From contig JAJEKV010000031.1 of NCBI GenBank assembly GCA_021234155.1, forward strand, positions 5,128,356-5,192,355: a stretch of DNA of 64,000 nucleotides, written 5' to 3'. Source of the DNA: Isoetes taiwanensis (taxonomy: Eukaryota > Streptophyta > Lycopodiopsida > Isoetales > Isoetaceae). Shown piece by piece: positions 1 through 12,497 of this stretch. The notes under the pieces are model-generated. The model worked only from the letters and a program-made list of their open reading frames with translations, did not search any database and was not told the origin of the DNA. Position 1 is the first letter of the stretch. Each line of letters opens with the position of its first letter. A program made the position numbers and the translations under genes.

Positions 1-255
1 AAGTATACCAAATCCATAAGTAGGATGAGTTTTGGCCTAAGTATGTTGAGGATTGAGCTAGGTAAATAGAAAAATTCAAAATTTTAAGGTGAAGCTATGT
101 TGAGTTTTCGACAGAATGCAGTCCCTTTATTTCGGAGGCCATAACTTTCTCTAGGAAACTCAGATTGCGGCGATTTTTATTCCATTACGTTCAGAACATC
201 CTAATTAGCTTAGAACACCCTTTGGCCGACACAAAATGGCAAAAAATGCAGGCGC

Positions 256-445
256 AAAACCCTAATTGGCGGGCAGGGGGTACCTGGGGTTCCTTAACGC
301 GCGTGGCGAGGTCCGGGTAATAGGTGCCCGCAGACCTTTAAAAAAAAAAAAAAAAAAAAAGCTAAAACCCTAATCGGCGGGCAGGGGTACCTGTGGCTTT
401 CTGGGGCCTGTGGCGGGGTCGCGATAGGGCCTGCCCGCAGACCTA
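256..445. repeat. Imperfect GC-rich tandem repeat, two units
   Basis: Two related units (256-336 and 364-445) both open with AAAACCCTAAT(T/C)GGCGGGCAG and close with (G/C)CCGCAGACCT. They are separated by a run of about 20 A. Each unit contains GGCGGGCAG and later (C)TGCCCGC, so each can fold on itself. No coding frame is seen. Confidence 0.6.
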
Positions 446-513
446 AAAACGTGTATTTCCGACGTATAAAAATTTTTGTATTTTTTTTATATCTATTTTT
501 TGGCGCCTCAACC

Positions 514-571
514 TAGATTTGAACCCATGACCTCTAAACTCCAAGCCTAGATACCACCACACCAAGCTCAC
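514..571 (-). other. tRNA-like / SINE-head-like module
   Basis: On the minus strand the segment starts with an A-box-like TGAGCTTGGTGTGGTGGTAT and ends near GGGTTCAAATC, which matches the pol III B box (GGTTCRANNCC). Spacing is tRNA-like, but no acceptor stem or cloverleaf could be drawn. It is therefore more likely a tRNA-derived SINE head or decayed tRNA than a functional tRNA gene. Confidence 0.3.
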
Positions 572-669
572 TTGAATGTGATTATATAATTATATGTGAA
601 ACATATTTCTTATACACCTGTAATACTCTGTTTTCTTTGCATAGCAACTTTTATATAAAAGTGTACTAT

Positions 670-736
670 GCAAGACTTGAACCCTTGACCTCCCAGCACC
701 CAGCCAAACGCTTTACTGCTGCTGTTCTGGCATTCC
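670..736 (-). other. Second tRNA-like module
   Basis: The minus strand contains GGTCAAGGGTTCAAGTCTTG, a B-box-like motif, preceded by a 45-nt segment without a convincing A box. It lies 100 bp from a similar module, and the two share the pattern GAGGTCA(A/T)GGGTTCAA. Possibly SINE-derived; not a credible tRNA gene. Confidence 0.25.
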
Positions 737-3700
737 AAATGACTTGGCATCCTCATTTAAGCCATAGTTATGGCCTAAGAGCGGGTGAGCCTTCGTACTA
801 ATCGTAAATTACCTGGAGTCATCAAGGTGCCTACCTGGTATTTTGTGAGTCTTCCTACAATACCGACATTTGATATAACCTGGACTTGTATCCATGTTCG
901 AGTCCTGTATATTCTGACTTACACCTCCATGTAACCCATGCTTTTCACCTCTGCCTGATCCAGGTATGGATCATGTGGGAAAGATACTCTTAAGTGCCTA
1001 TGCAAGACACATTTGAACTTCTAGCAAGTAACTGCTATTTGCTACTCATCCTGGAATTGTACTATTGTACTATTCAACTCCATCATCTTGATCTTTATTC
1101 TGTGGGCCCTTGACATTTATTTCAAGTGCCAACTACCCTAGCATGCAACGGATTGGCGGTCCTTTGCACATTTCGAATATATCTCCATACCCTTCAGTAC
1201 TAACTTTGGAGTACACTCGTTTTTCTCTCCTTGTATCGCTACTTGGATTACTTCTCCAAGATGTTTATCATATATGTACATGGTATGTACATAATAAACA
1301 TATCTCCACATTCCACAATGCTAGAGCTCTGCTCTAACCTAGCTAAAGTGTAACCTCGGTAGCTCTTTCAAACAAAACCCATTGCCTCTGTACCTTTATG
1401 ATGTAGTTGCCACTTACTTCCCAAATGGACAGGGCCCAACTCTATGTTGGACTTGTGTATGTTGCCTATATTTTGATAGGGTCTCTACCTATTTTAACCA
1501 TTCCTTAGTGCCTTATGGTACTTTAACCCCATACGTAAACTATGATTCCCCCAAGGGATTATGCTATAATTCCGAAGGCTACTACCCCACATGAGGATCT
1601 TTCTAAAGGCTTCTTTCGCTAAGGATCCTTTGGGTCCTCCATACCAACCATGCTTAGTCACAATTAACCTATTTTTCTTAAGTTATCTTGTGAACTTCAG
1701 TTTTTGATCAGCTTCAAATGCTGTCGTCTTTGGCTCCCTCATAATGAAGTGGAGGCACTAAAACCTCTTGGTCTGTTAATAGGAAAACCCAATGTTTCAA
1801 TCTTCGTTAATCACCGTCATATGGTCATCTGATTCCTTACCCTCTTAAGAGTTTCAAAGTCATAACCTCTAAGAGGTCTATGCCTCAAGGCAACCGATCT
1901 TCCAGCTTCTACTTCAGTATCTAGAATTGTTCCCCGCGAGTAGGGTAACTCTTGCGATATATGGACTACTGGTCTATATAATCTCACCCCTTCTCATCTA
2001 TACACCTCGTCTTGATTTTTATCGGGACTTGGAATTGCTAGGTTAAAGATATAATCGCCAAAGTCGGCATACTCCTTCTTTTCTTCTATCAGGGGATGCC
2101 ATATATGATACATCCTTTTATTCCCAAAACCGAATAGATGCTCTCAGCTTATAATGCTGAAATAATTCATTGGTATCTAGAACCTTTGAGTAGTTAAGCT
2201 CTCATTATCAGTTATTCCAACACCGTTCCAACCATCCTCCGGATGTTTTGAATGTAACATCACCATATATGCTAGACTTACTCTAGCTATTTTCACTGAT
2301 TTAAATTCTTTCCATTTTCCTTAGTACGATGAACTTACGATAGGCAACTCCAACCATTGGGGTAACTTGAATGCTTATCTCTCCTGGATCATACTTAATC
2401 CAATATTTCTGACTATATGCCTATCATTATGCTTATTCTTTAAGCATACCTAAGTAATATTTCACTCGCCTTATACGAATATTCTACTATCTCCGATATG
2501 ATGTACATCTAAATATCACAGTCGGCATCTTCGATAGCCGTACGACCCCATCAAGGGTTTCGAGATCGTTAGCATCCTTCGCGATCACGCTTTCGAACAT
2601 TTGTAGCATACGCTCCATCGCACTTGGAATTATTGGGATTGTACTAAGCAGGAAGCCTTTGCTGATGCGAACGATCACCTCTCGCAGATATTTTATGCCT
2701 ACTTTGAGCTATCAATATGTTATAATTTAGGCTTGGACTGGGTACACGTGTGAGCCAACTCTAAGTCTAGATTCATAGTGATTATTTGACATAGCCACCT
2801 AGCTATGTTCATACTTGCCACCATTTTTTTTCCTCGACTTGGTTCTCTGCTACCATGGACATGTTGTGGTTTCGACACCACACCTTCTAGACTCTCTAGC
2901 CATAGTTCCCTTGGTCCTCAAGCTTGAGTCACAAATTCCACAGGGGCAAATGCCACCCTAAGTCCTAGTGGCCATGTTTAACGACTCGTATAGGAACTCT
3001 TATCTTCATTACTTCCGTCTTCATATGGAATGTGAACTAAAAGTTCTATTATACACCCTTCCTTTTTCTTGTTATGTTTTGCCATTAAATGGTCCTAGTA
3101 CGCATATACCAATGTGGAGCTACTCCTCGGGATACCCACACGATACCAAGCCCAGCGCACATTCTCCCTCGGGAGATGTTCATTGGCCAGCTACCTTATT
3201 CATACTCCCGACTTTGGTCTATTCAAACTATCCCTCCAAATTTTCTATATTTGAGACGTTGTTTCCAAGAATTTTCAAGTACCTCTTGCTAAACACTGGC
3301 CTTGTGGGTGCATTACTTGCCTCCCTAGTGTATCACTCGTTGAAGGTCAACTTCCTTCATAATCTAGCTTCGCCAGGGCTCCAACATACTTTGTAGCTTT
3401 CTGACGGTTGCATCTTTTGCTAGCAATTGCCCTCTTCCATTCCAGCAGTCTTACAGAATGCTTATTCCTGTCTTTGTCAGTTCGACCTCGCCTCTCTTCA
3501 CCTTGTGTGAAACTACGTTCCACACTATTGTCCAGTCTTTTATTCGGCATCTCGATGCTCCCAACCGACATAAGATGTGTCCATTTCCTTAATTTATACC
3601 ATGCCTAATGGTCATGCATTTGACCAACGTCATTAACTGTATCCACGTGACTATGTGGTCATCTTAATCATGCACACGCTTCCATCGTTATTGCACACCT

Positions 3701-4750
3701 AAGGAACATCAATCTCCTTACGAAACGCAACGTATGCGTAATTTTATAACCCATAGTCTATGGATCCACATCCTCATACAACATTATTCTCTACCTTTCC
3801 GCGAATCATACCTCCATTCAAGTAGCATTAGCTATAAAATGTCGGGTCGACATTCTATGCCTGCACCATCATGGTCGAAACCTACACTTCTAAAGTGGTC
3901 TCCCTTTCAGAAGCTGGATACTTATAATCCAGTTTCCACCTTAGTATAGTACCTCTCTAACGTGGTCGATGATAGATAATCATAAACCACTTCTCCATCA
4001 GATATATGGTGCTATATCCAGTCTCCTTCTACGTTGAATGGCAATATATATGCCGCATTCTACTTCAATGTGATAACAAACATCATCATACCAGTTCTCT
4101 CGACTATCGATCCCAAATCAACATACATTACCACTCCTTATTCCCAACGTTTAGCACCTCTACTTTAAGTAAGAGCTTAGGACCTGCTTATCCATCATTA
4201 TATAATAGCCTCAAGCGGGACCAGGCATGTCTTCGACGCTTCCGCCATGGACACCATAGTCACAACTGCCCTTCTGTGATACAGGAGGATTGCATTCCAT
4301 AGCACTGCCAGATAGCGACCCGGGCGGTACCAATTACGTCGAATGTATCTGTGAGATGTACCTGTAAATATAAGAGTGTCTATATGTGTGATACATTTAC
4401 GAAAATAATAATAATATAAATAAGTAATTCAAAGGTGTACCGACGGGAATATAACCTATGGTTAAGATAGACTAGAATAGAGTGAGCGTATGGAAACATT
4501 AAAGATAATTAAAAGGAGAAAGCTATTTAAACACATAATCAAACATAATAAAAGGACATAATTATGTATGTCTTACACAAACTTCTGAGAGAATAACGAG
4601 ACTTAGATTATCTTAGAAGGTTATGAATAGTAATTGATGAAGAACGTGTGCCTATAGTTAATATTAGAGTATAGGGGTAAAAATGTCAGATACAGTACGA
4701 TATATAATTGTATTAAATGGTAGTCTTGATGCTGAGGACAACATCACTTT
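737..4750. other. No recognisable gene; probable decayed transposon interior
   Basis: Short open frames occur here (for example 142 codons at 2968-3396) but none shows a familiar motif or a coding-like composition. Because a polypurine tract and LTR start follow at 4755-4766, much of this stretch may be the eroded interior of that LTR retrotransposon. No gag or pol motif can be read to prove it. Confidence 0.4.
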
Positions 4751-4765
4751 TAAGGTGGGGAGAAT

Positions 4766-6318
4766 GTGACGTTCCACATATTTATACGTCTTTTTAAGTA
4801 TAAATACGTGACACATCACTATGAATAATTAATGGCACATTAATTATTCATAAGCTAAGGTTAGCTATGTTAATAATTAAATTATAAAGGTGGAAACCTA
4901 ACCTTAAACCCTAATTCGAATTTAGGGCTTAAACTAATATTAAAAGGGCCTAAAATACTAAATTAGTTAATATTAGCCAACCCGGAGCTACCACCTGGCC
5001 CAAATCGATTGGGTAAGGGAGAGTTTCTAACTTGGGATCCAAATTGGGGTTTTGGACCCCCATTTGCCCCAATTCGAATTGGGGGAGGTTGGTGGAGGAG
5101 GAGCTGCTGTTCCACCATGTTCCAGCCGGAAGGATGGAGCACCCGAGCGATAGTGGACCTAGCTATGATCCCGGTTAGTACGTAGATAGCTTGGATTCCT
5201 AGATAGTCATAGGACTGACCCTTGTATGCTCAGAAGGTAGCTAGGGTTAACCCTTGTATGAATAGATGTATGGTTAATCTCTATTTTATGTTCTATTCGA
5301 AGCTATGGCTGGATGGATGTATAGGGATAGCTTTCTTTCTGTTCCTCCTGTGATGTATGGGTAAAAGGGGGGTAGAGACCTAAAGGCCTCTAGAAGTAGA
5401 GATGTTCCTAGATAGAACCCTTAAAACCCAGTAAATGCGGCCTGTGCACAAGAGCCTACCTGGCTGTGGATGCTATGATGTGGTTCAGCACCATACAACG
5501 GGTATGAAGGTGAATCGGGGGTGGGGTCCTGCCTAGCGCGACTACGGGACTCCTACAGTGTGCTAGACTTATAGCCAGTCACTGTGTGTGGGCTGGGTAT
5601 GGGTCTGACACTCTCTGGGCCGGAGGGTGGGAGCCTGTATGGCCGCTCTGACCTCGAACGGGTTGGTGAGCTGCCTTTAGATTTAGGGGAGTAAGTCGGG
5701 TACGGATGCGGGGGTCGCTGATGCGGCACGTGTTCTCTAGCACACCCAGGGATCCGTCATACTCGGGGAGGAGACGCCTCTCTGACCTGCCTCATCGGAC
5801 TGGGGAGATGTAACCCGGAGTAGTCCCGAAGGGTGATTCCTTGGGATTGCGTTTCCGGAGGGCTACAAGCGCATCATAGCATGATTCAGCCTATCTGCAA
5901 AGTGTGCACAGGAGGGGCGGATGTTGTCTTATGCCAGCCAACGCCATGTTATATCTCTGTCTGTCGTTATCTTGAGGCCCTGACCGTCAGTCACTCCCAT
6001 GGAGTCTGAGCCCGGGGTAGAGCTCTTAGTTATGGTGTATTTCCTTTGTTATGTTGGTATTTTGTTGCTAGTTATAGTGATGATGATGGGCCACCCTTCG
6101 TGGTGGTATATTATTATTTAGTATTGTTGCTAGGTGCTAACATGTATGTACGCTTCCACTATATAGGATTCCCATAGAAGGCGTGGGACGAATGACACCT
6201 CCGTGTCCTTCACCCGGACACTTGGCCATCGCAAGTGGTCCGAGTCAGACGGAGGGCCCTTCTGTGGTGAAGGATTCGCCATGGGAGGGGAATTTCCCGT
6301 ATTTATACGATGGGAGCA
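4766..6318 (+). repeat. Probable 3' LTR of a decayed LTR retrotransposon
   Basis: A purine tract (GGTGGGGAGAA, 4755-4765) is followed directly by TGTGACGTTCCACA, the usual arrangement of a polypurine tract and an LTR start. The motif TATTTATACG near the start (about 4780) recurs at about 6299-6309, just before a possible CA end at 6317-6318. The right border is uncertain because LINE coding sequence follows at once. The partner 5' LTR would lie to the left of the window. Confidence 0.45.
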
Positions 6319-6621
6319 TCGTATGGATTCGGGGAAGATGAGCTGGAAGAATGGGTTGCAAGTCTAGGTGATGGGGGCACCACACTTGCTGGGTATGTTA
6401 TTCAGTTGTTGCTCTATGCTGATGATATTGTGCTGATTGCACGCAGCAAAGAAGGGATGCAAAGGCACCTAGATGTGTTGGCTTCTTTTTGTGATGCTAA
6501 GGGTTTGCACGTGAACTTGAGCAAAACCAAAGTGGTGATATTTGGTACAACGTTAGATAAGAACTATGAGTTCGTCTATAAGGGCAGCGTGGTTGAGATC
6601 TCGACATCCTATAAGTACTAG
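6310..6621 (+). pseudogene. LINE (non-LTR retrotransposon) reverse transcriptase fragment
   Basis: A 103-codon open stretch encodes the palm of a non-LTR reverse transcriptase. The catalytic motif LLYADDIVLIA lies at residues 34-44 (YADD at 36-39). It is preceded by DELEEWVASL and followed by the HL..L..FC...GL.VN.SKTKVV.F block of LINE ORF2 proteins. The frame ends in TAG after SYKY, where the family normally continues. Endonuclease, fingers and C-terminal parts are absent, so this is a short broken remnant. Its left edge abuts the LTR at 4766-6318, so the ATG at 6310 is fortuitous and the LINE homology starts a few codons later. In an intact element this enzyme would copy RNA into a nicked chromosomal target. 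Confidence 0.8.
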
Positions 6622-9175
6622 TAATGTTGAATAAGGGTTCTAGGATGACTCTACTCTAGATACGAAATACTAACTCATCTGGAGTGCTAACTTCCAGATG
6701 AACTACTAGGAACACTACTCCAAATACCTGCACCTGATGGGAATATTAAAAAAAAAAATCAAAATTTAATAAATAGCTTTAATACAACACATACATACAG
6801 GGCATCCCCTTTCTGCTCATGATTATATTCACTCATAGGCTCATGAATCCTCTTCAAATCAATGCTTCCACCATTTTTTGCCTATAATGATCACAAAAAA
6901 TAACTTAAATTCGAAAAAACATCATTCCATAAAAACAAATAAAGCTACCATGGAATAGACCTTATAGTGTAATTAGAAAGAGATAATGCATCGGTCCTCT
7001 CCTCCAGACTACGAGTTTTATAAAATCTTAATAAAAATCAGTTAAAACATATGTCAATTTCCTAAGTAAAAATACAGACCTCAAATGGCTGAGAGAAGGG
7101 GTAGTCTTCTGCCCATGAAACTTGGTCTCCAGGGTTGACGTTTTAAGTCCATTGGAAGAGCCACAATTCGAGTTGCCCGTTCGTTGCTAAGGCCATAGGG
7201 AGAGGACATTTGGGGCAAGCTACTTTCGGACAGTTTTAAGGGTCCGTCTTGTGGCATCAACAGCCTCCCTCTACGTGATGACACTATGCAAGATCCTGGT
7301 CGAATCTTACTAGGATATAGCCTCCGAAACATAAACCATGTGTGTTACTAGGTTATTGAAGGGTTTACATTATGGAGGTCGAGTTTTGGTCGTTTGCACT
7401 TGGGACATGGCAAAGAAGTTGCAATTGAAGATGCGAAGCAATAGGGTCTGACGGAATGGGATTTGGATCTATTCTCCTCCCAATAGCAATTAGAAGTCAA
7501 GAGCTAATTGCCCTAAAAGAGTAGGAATTATTGACTTTGTTATAAAGTTAAGAGCTAATTGCCTAAAAAAGTAGGAATTATTGACCTTGTCATAAAGTCT
7601 AATGCATTCTGCAGGATCTGATCATATGGTTTGTCTTCCTCTCCCATGCCCACTGAATCATTTTGGAATATACGTATACAAGGTAACACTTCACAGGTGA
7701 GTTAGTTCATATGCATGCTTTGGTATGGATATGGTGTGTTAGAACCTCTAGGTTTCTTAAGGAAACCAATCTTTGTGCAAAATTATGCAAAAAGGCATCA
7801 ATTACATTAGGATGCCTGAAGCAAAATGAGGTAGCTGCACTCAGATCTGAATATATCGAGTAGTCCTAATCTTCTTCAACTGATTTTTGGAGAACCAGCC
7901 AGTGAAAAGTTGGGTGAGATGTGGGAAAAAATTTGGCTCAATTTGGATCTGGGATATTTGAGAAATTGGGTTCAAAGTTGGAAGAAAAAAATTACTATCA
8001 GATAGAAGTTATAACAACATGGGGAAAAAATTGGATCTGATTTGAAACTGGAATGATGGAGAAAAACGAGTTCAAAGTGGATCGAAAATTCTGTCAGTGA
8101 GCTATCACAAAAAACCAGCAAGTAGATTTTTGGATCTCGAGCTTTATAAGGGTTTTCTGCATGATTGCAACTGGCACAGAGCTAAATAGGGCTAAGATCA
8201 TGTGCGGGGTATAATTTGAAGATAATTTGGATCATCAAAAGTGTCTCTGCAATAACAGAGATATTTCTCATGATAACGTATTACAGAGAAAGAAAACCCT
8301 TTTAGGTTAGCCTAAGTTATCCCCTATTGACCCCTAAGGGTCTACTTGTATCCTGGTGACGTGTCATAGTATGTATACATAACCCATATAAATACCTGGA
8401 ACATCACATATCCGGTGCACGATTTCTATCTATCCTGCCAGTTTTTATCTAACCCTGTGTACCTCGGTTTCTATCTATCCTGTGTATCTCAATTATCTGG
8501 AGTTGTTCCACGACCAAGACATTGTTTTTTCCATGTTCCCATATGTTTATTTCAATTTTTGCCTGCCCAGATCGGTTCGCCTGTTGCCTATCTCGCTCAA
8601 TTGAGGCTTTTTCCTATAACTTCTACCCGGTGTGACCTCAATCGGAGCTCAATCTTTTGATGTGCATAAGCAGAGTGAGGACTGGCACCGCTGAAAAACT
8701 CAGACACAATGTCGACGGAGTTTTTCATTTTTTAAAACCCTGTTAAATCGGTGCGAATACTCATGGTGCTTAAAATTTCGTCCAAAAATAATTAATCTTT
8801 TTATTGAAGGCATTACAAGCAATCGATGTGGCAGCCACGAGTACAACATTACTTTGCTTTAGGCCCAGCCGATATGTTGATAACGGGTCCTGGTATACCT
8901 AATATAGACGCAGGCAGGCTCGAACGTAGCGTGGATATGGCGATTGCGCGCATTTCATCGGATGGCAAATGGCACGCCAATGTTCAGAAGCCCTCCATCA
9001 GATGGAGGTGGATTGTTAGCCAGGCCCTCCGGATCTCGTTGTCATATGTCATTCCGTAAGTAAATTTACATTTCAACGATTCTTGCTTCACGATCAATAT
9101 TAAGTTCTTGTCTGCCGCCGCATCTAAAATTTAATCGATGATGATCCAGGTTATGCCACACATTTTTCCGTAGCT
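6622..9175. other. No supported gene
   Basis: Contains short frames only (7081-7332 minus, 8415-8660 plus, 8826-9059 plus), none recognised. A TATA-like CCATATAAATACC at about 8386 and pyrimidine-rich DNA at 8410-8560 could be old promoter or LTR sequence, but nothing confirms it. Confidence 0.4.
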
Positions 9176-9739
9176 ATGCTGATCTTAACATGCATCGTGG
9201 CTTTGATCTTGAGTATGATTTTGTTAAGTCGGTCTCCATTGCAATCGCCACATTCTATAAGCCTAAGCTTTTTGGCCCCTGTAATGGCTCCTAGCCCTGT
9301 CCCTGCCCCTGCCATGGCCCCTTTGTATTCCTTTTGGGAGATTGCCCCTGCTGCGGCGCTTCATCCCGTTGTTCCGGCATTCTTTATATATGGAGATTCT
9401 ACTGTGGACGCAGGGAATAACAATTTTCTTGAGACTTTAGCCAAATCCAATTTTACTCCGTATGGCAGAGACTTTGATACTCGCAGACCTACTGGACGCT
9501 TTAGCAATGGGCGCCTTAGTGTGGATTATTTACGTTAGCTTCCCAATTTTCACATTCAATGTTTGATAAGCTTGCGAATTCTTATCTGATGTCTTTATTC
9601 TTTGTAGCATCATATATGGGGGTTGCCTTTGGTGCCCACATACTTAGGAACAACAAATGCTACTGCTCACGCGATTATGCAAGGGGTGAATTTTGGCTCA
9701 GCTGGGGCGGGGATTTTGAGCCAAACTGGGTCTGATCTG
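9176..9739 (+). pseudogene. GDSL esterase/lipase, first two exons, frameshifted
   Basis: Exon 1 (9176-9533) encodes a hydrophobic N-terminal segment (residues about 2-18, signal peptide or anchor) and a Pro/Ala-rich stretch. GDSL block I follows: [15 protein letters not shown] with the nucleophile Ser in GDS, then [21 protein letters not shown] donor follows at 9534. After a 74-bp intron, exon 2 (9608-9739, AG acceptor, GT donor GTAATT) carries PLVPTYLG and GVNFGSAGAGIL, the conserved Gly block. In exon 2 a run of five G (9618-9622) shifts the frame; four would keep it open across the splice. The later blocks with the oxyanion Asn and catalytic Asp/His are not found downstream. The family comprises secreted plant hydrolases acting on lipid or ester substrates. 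This copy is truncated and frameshifted. Confidence 0.82.
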
Positions 9740-9840
9740 GTAATTGCTAACCCCTAAATGGATGCTACAATTTTGAAGATGCGGGAAAAGACAATCTGTG
9801 AGATTATTTTCGCAGGGCGAGCAAATAACTCTTGTTAGTT

Positions 9841-9863
9841 GGCATAGAACGGCGTTCTATGCC
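9841..9863. repeat. Perfect 10-bp hairpin
   Basis: GGCATAGAAC and its exact reverse complement GTTCTATGCC are separated by GGC. A partial third copy of the arm follows (TGGCAGAACG). Function unknown. Confidence 0.6.
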
Positions 9864-10920
9864 ATTAGAATGGCAGAACGTCGTGTTGAGATAACAGCCG
9901 TGCTACTGTGCCGTGTGCATGATAAACAAGGTGCTGCGCATAGGGGGTTGCCCTCTATGGCCGGAGGGTGAAGTGGCTTAAATCATACTTAAAGTCATGT
10001 TTTCACACCATCTATCACCGACAGACTTAGATATGCAGGCAATGAGGTTTTTTTTTACATAAAACTGATCACTGCACTCAAATTGCCTTCAAGATATCTA
10101 TTTGCTGATCTTTTCCTTGGCCACAAAACTCATGGATGGATTAAAGAATCCCATGCGTTTGCCACAGAGAAACTCTCCAATTCAGAGACATTTGATGTTT
10201 CAATGCACATGGCCTGCTTCAAGATTTTTGGCAAGCACAGTATGAGCTGCATCGGATTCCACAAAGGTACCTTTTCCTATAATAGTTTTGCCTTGGGATT
10301 TTCTTTTTGTGGGTTCTTTTGCAACTCCAATACTGATATATGTTGTTGGGACTATTGCTAACAAGTTAAGGAATTGCAATGGAAAGTCCAATCCAAAGTA
10401 TCCCCTGTTGTGTAAACAACAAGAAATATAAAAGAAGTGTTGCACATGGACCAGGGAACTTTGGAAAAAAGGCTGGGGGGACTCGTACCTCCACCATGGC
10501 CAGAGAATTACATAACATCAACTCCTATAGACAAGGGGAACTCGGGTGGAAACCTAACCTTGAATCATAGGGGAAACCTTACATTTTTAAAATGTTATCA
10601 ATAAACTCGGGAGGGCAGAGGGAGAGGGCATTAACGTTCAATTTGAGGTTTAGCAGCCACGTGGGCCAATGGGAGGATTGACAGGCTGTATCCCCACCTC
10701 TGCCCATGCGAAAAAATCATTACAAACTGTTAGTACGATTCTGGCAACTGGCGACTGTCTCATTCCGACCGTCCGGGCAACATTCGAGCTTTTCCCTTAG
10801 CAGAGAGGCCTTGGCCATGGCGACCATTTCCATTCCGGCACTGAAATGCTTGAGGGATCAGCTATGGCGCTAAGACCGACTGATAATCCCATGCAACTGC
10901 ATGCGATTGAGCTTTGCATG
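9864..10920. other. No supported gene
   Basis: Two overlapping antiparallel frames of 80-90 codons (about 10083-10445) are opposite-strand shadows of each other, without motifs. I see no further GDSL lipase exons here, so the lipase upstream is truncated. Confidence 0.4.
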
Positions 10921-11290
10921 TCCATTCCGATGCCTTGCATGTTTTGCTGCATGGCCAGTTTCCCCTATAAATCAGATTTTTCCGGCAAGGTTTATCCCCA
11001 GAGAACTAGAGCTGATGGCGATGGAATCCGGCGCTTGCAAGAAGGGTATATTTCTCACCCTTCTATTAATCCTTGAAAGTAGAACTCTGACGCATCCCTT
11101 CTGTTATACAGGTGATCAAATCGAATCCTCTGCCCAAATCTACAGAGATGCTTCCATTCCGACACTTTGCATGTCGATTTGGATGTTCAGTTTCCCTATA
11201 AAACAGAGTCTTCAGATCCGGCATGTTTAGATCACAGAAATGAAGAGCTGATGGATGGATTCCGGCATCTTTAAAATGGTATGATCTCGA
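10921..11290 (+). repeat. Diverged duplication of TATA-containing promoter-like DNA
   Basis: Two related segments, about 10921-11046 and 11152-11290, share the order CATTCCGA..(C/T)TTGCATG, CAGTTT(C)CCCTATAAA, CAGA, CCGGCA, GAGCTGATGG and GGA(A/T)TCCGGC. The TATA-like CCCTATAAATCAG and CCCTATAAAACAG lie at the same relative position. This looks like a duplicated gene 5' region, but no attached gene is recognised. Confidence 0.45.
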
Positions 11291-11684
11291 CTCTGATAGC
11301 CTTACGAAAGATATGATGAGATCTAATCTTATGTCTGTAAATCATTTTGAATGTGAACAGGCGCCGGTGAAAGAAACAAAAACGGAGAGAAAAAGCTTCA
11401 GATTTGACACAATGGGTGAGCCGATCACCACTGTTAAGCACGGATTCGGCAAAGGTTTAACTTCGGCCAGTCATTCCGACATGAAAGATGAGTGCTAAGA
11501 TGTTTTGATGATGTTAATGCCCCTTTTGCCTTGTTTCTAACTGTGGTTTACCATTCCAGATAAATTACCAGGGCTTTTTATGGGCGATGGTGTACTCGGA
11601 TTCATCAAATTCGAGCCGTTCTGCCCCAGCTTTGAGGGTCTGTTTGGGTTTGTGACAAGCCATTTCTGGGAATAAACATAACAA

Positions 11685-12081
11685 CAGACTCTGTTATTGT
11701 GTTTGTTTCCTTAACACACTGCCCCTCAAGTTTATAGTGATCCAACGGTCCAGATCAATCTTGATCAGTGTGTTACTGGAGCTATAACACACTGCTACTC
11801 CATAACACCCTAGGATGTTATGAAATGAACGGATCCAGATCGATTTTGATAATGATCGGATGGCCCAAAACTCTCGGGGCAGTGTGTTAAGGGCGATAAC
11901 GCCCTGGCCCTCGGGTGTTACTTCAAAAAAAATTTTCGGGCTATCAAAATGGCTCGGGCATGCGCTACGCGCACACCCTCGCCATTTTGATGGCCCTCAA
12001 TTTTTTTTTTCAGTAACACCCTCGGCCCAGGGCGTTATCTACTCCATAACAGACTCAGACTCTGTTATTGTGTTTGTTTCC
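11685..12081. mobile_element. Fold-back MITE-like insertion between 26-bp direct repeats
   Basis: An identical 26-bp sequence ending GTGTTTGTTTCC occurs at 11685-11710 and 12056-12081. Between the copies lies a long hairpin whose arms are 11895-11953 and 11981-12039. The arms begin GATAACGCCCTGG and end CTATCAAAATGGC on the left strand, with a 27-nt loop. A smaller inverted pair, CCTTAACACACT (11709) and AGTGTGTTAAGG (11881), nests outside. No transposase is present. The structure fits a non-autonomous fold-back element. The 26-bp repeat is longer than usual target duplications and may have arisen otherwise. Confidence 0.55.
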
Positions 12082-12497
12082 AGACATGGCTTGTAGCAAT
12101 GTTGAGACACATCTGCGGTGGGATGAGTTCAACCCTACAGAACGAGCTAATGAGGTGGTTGCTCGGGCAATCTGGATGGGCCAAGATGGAGAAATATGCG
12201 AGCCTATGAATCTCAAATCTCTAGCATCGCTCAAGTTTACAATAGAGAATGACCATAACTTATAACCTGTGTCCTTTTTGAAAACCTCCAGCACTACTGA
12301 AGTCGCATTCTTATACGTACAAAGTTTACAGCTTTAGGCTTGTTGAAGAATTAAGCAATTTACATGAGCTGGAGTGCCGTTCTCTTTGTGTTGTTTTAAG
12401 GTTGCCTAAAATAAAAGAGATGAATGCCACCATTCCTTAGAATCAACAACAATTAATAAAATCAAGGGTGCAAGTAAGTAATATCTATTCATAAAAT

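Noticed and set aside
2968-3396. 142-codon open frame
   Set aside because: No motif, no good start context, and overlapping frames of similar length; treated as chance.
8826-9059. 77-codon frame upstream of the lipase
   Set aside because: No motif, no conservation evidence, not joined to the lipase.
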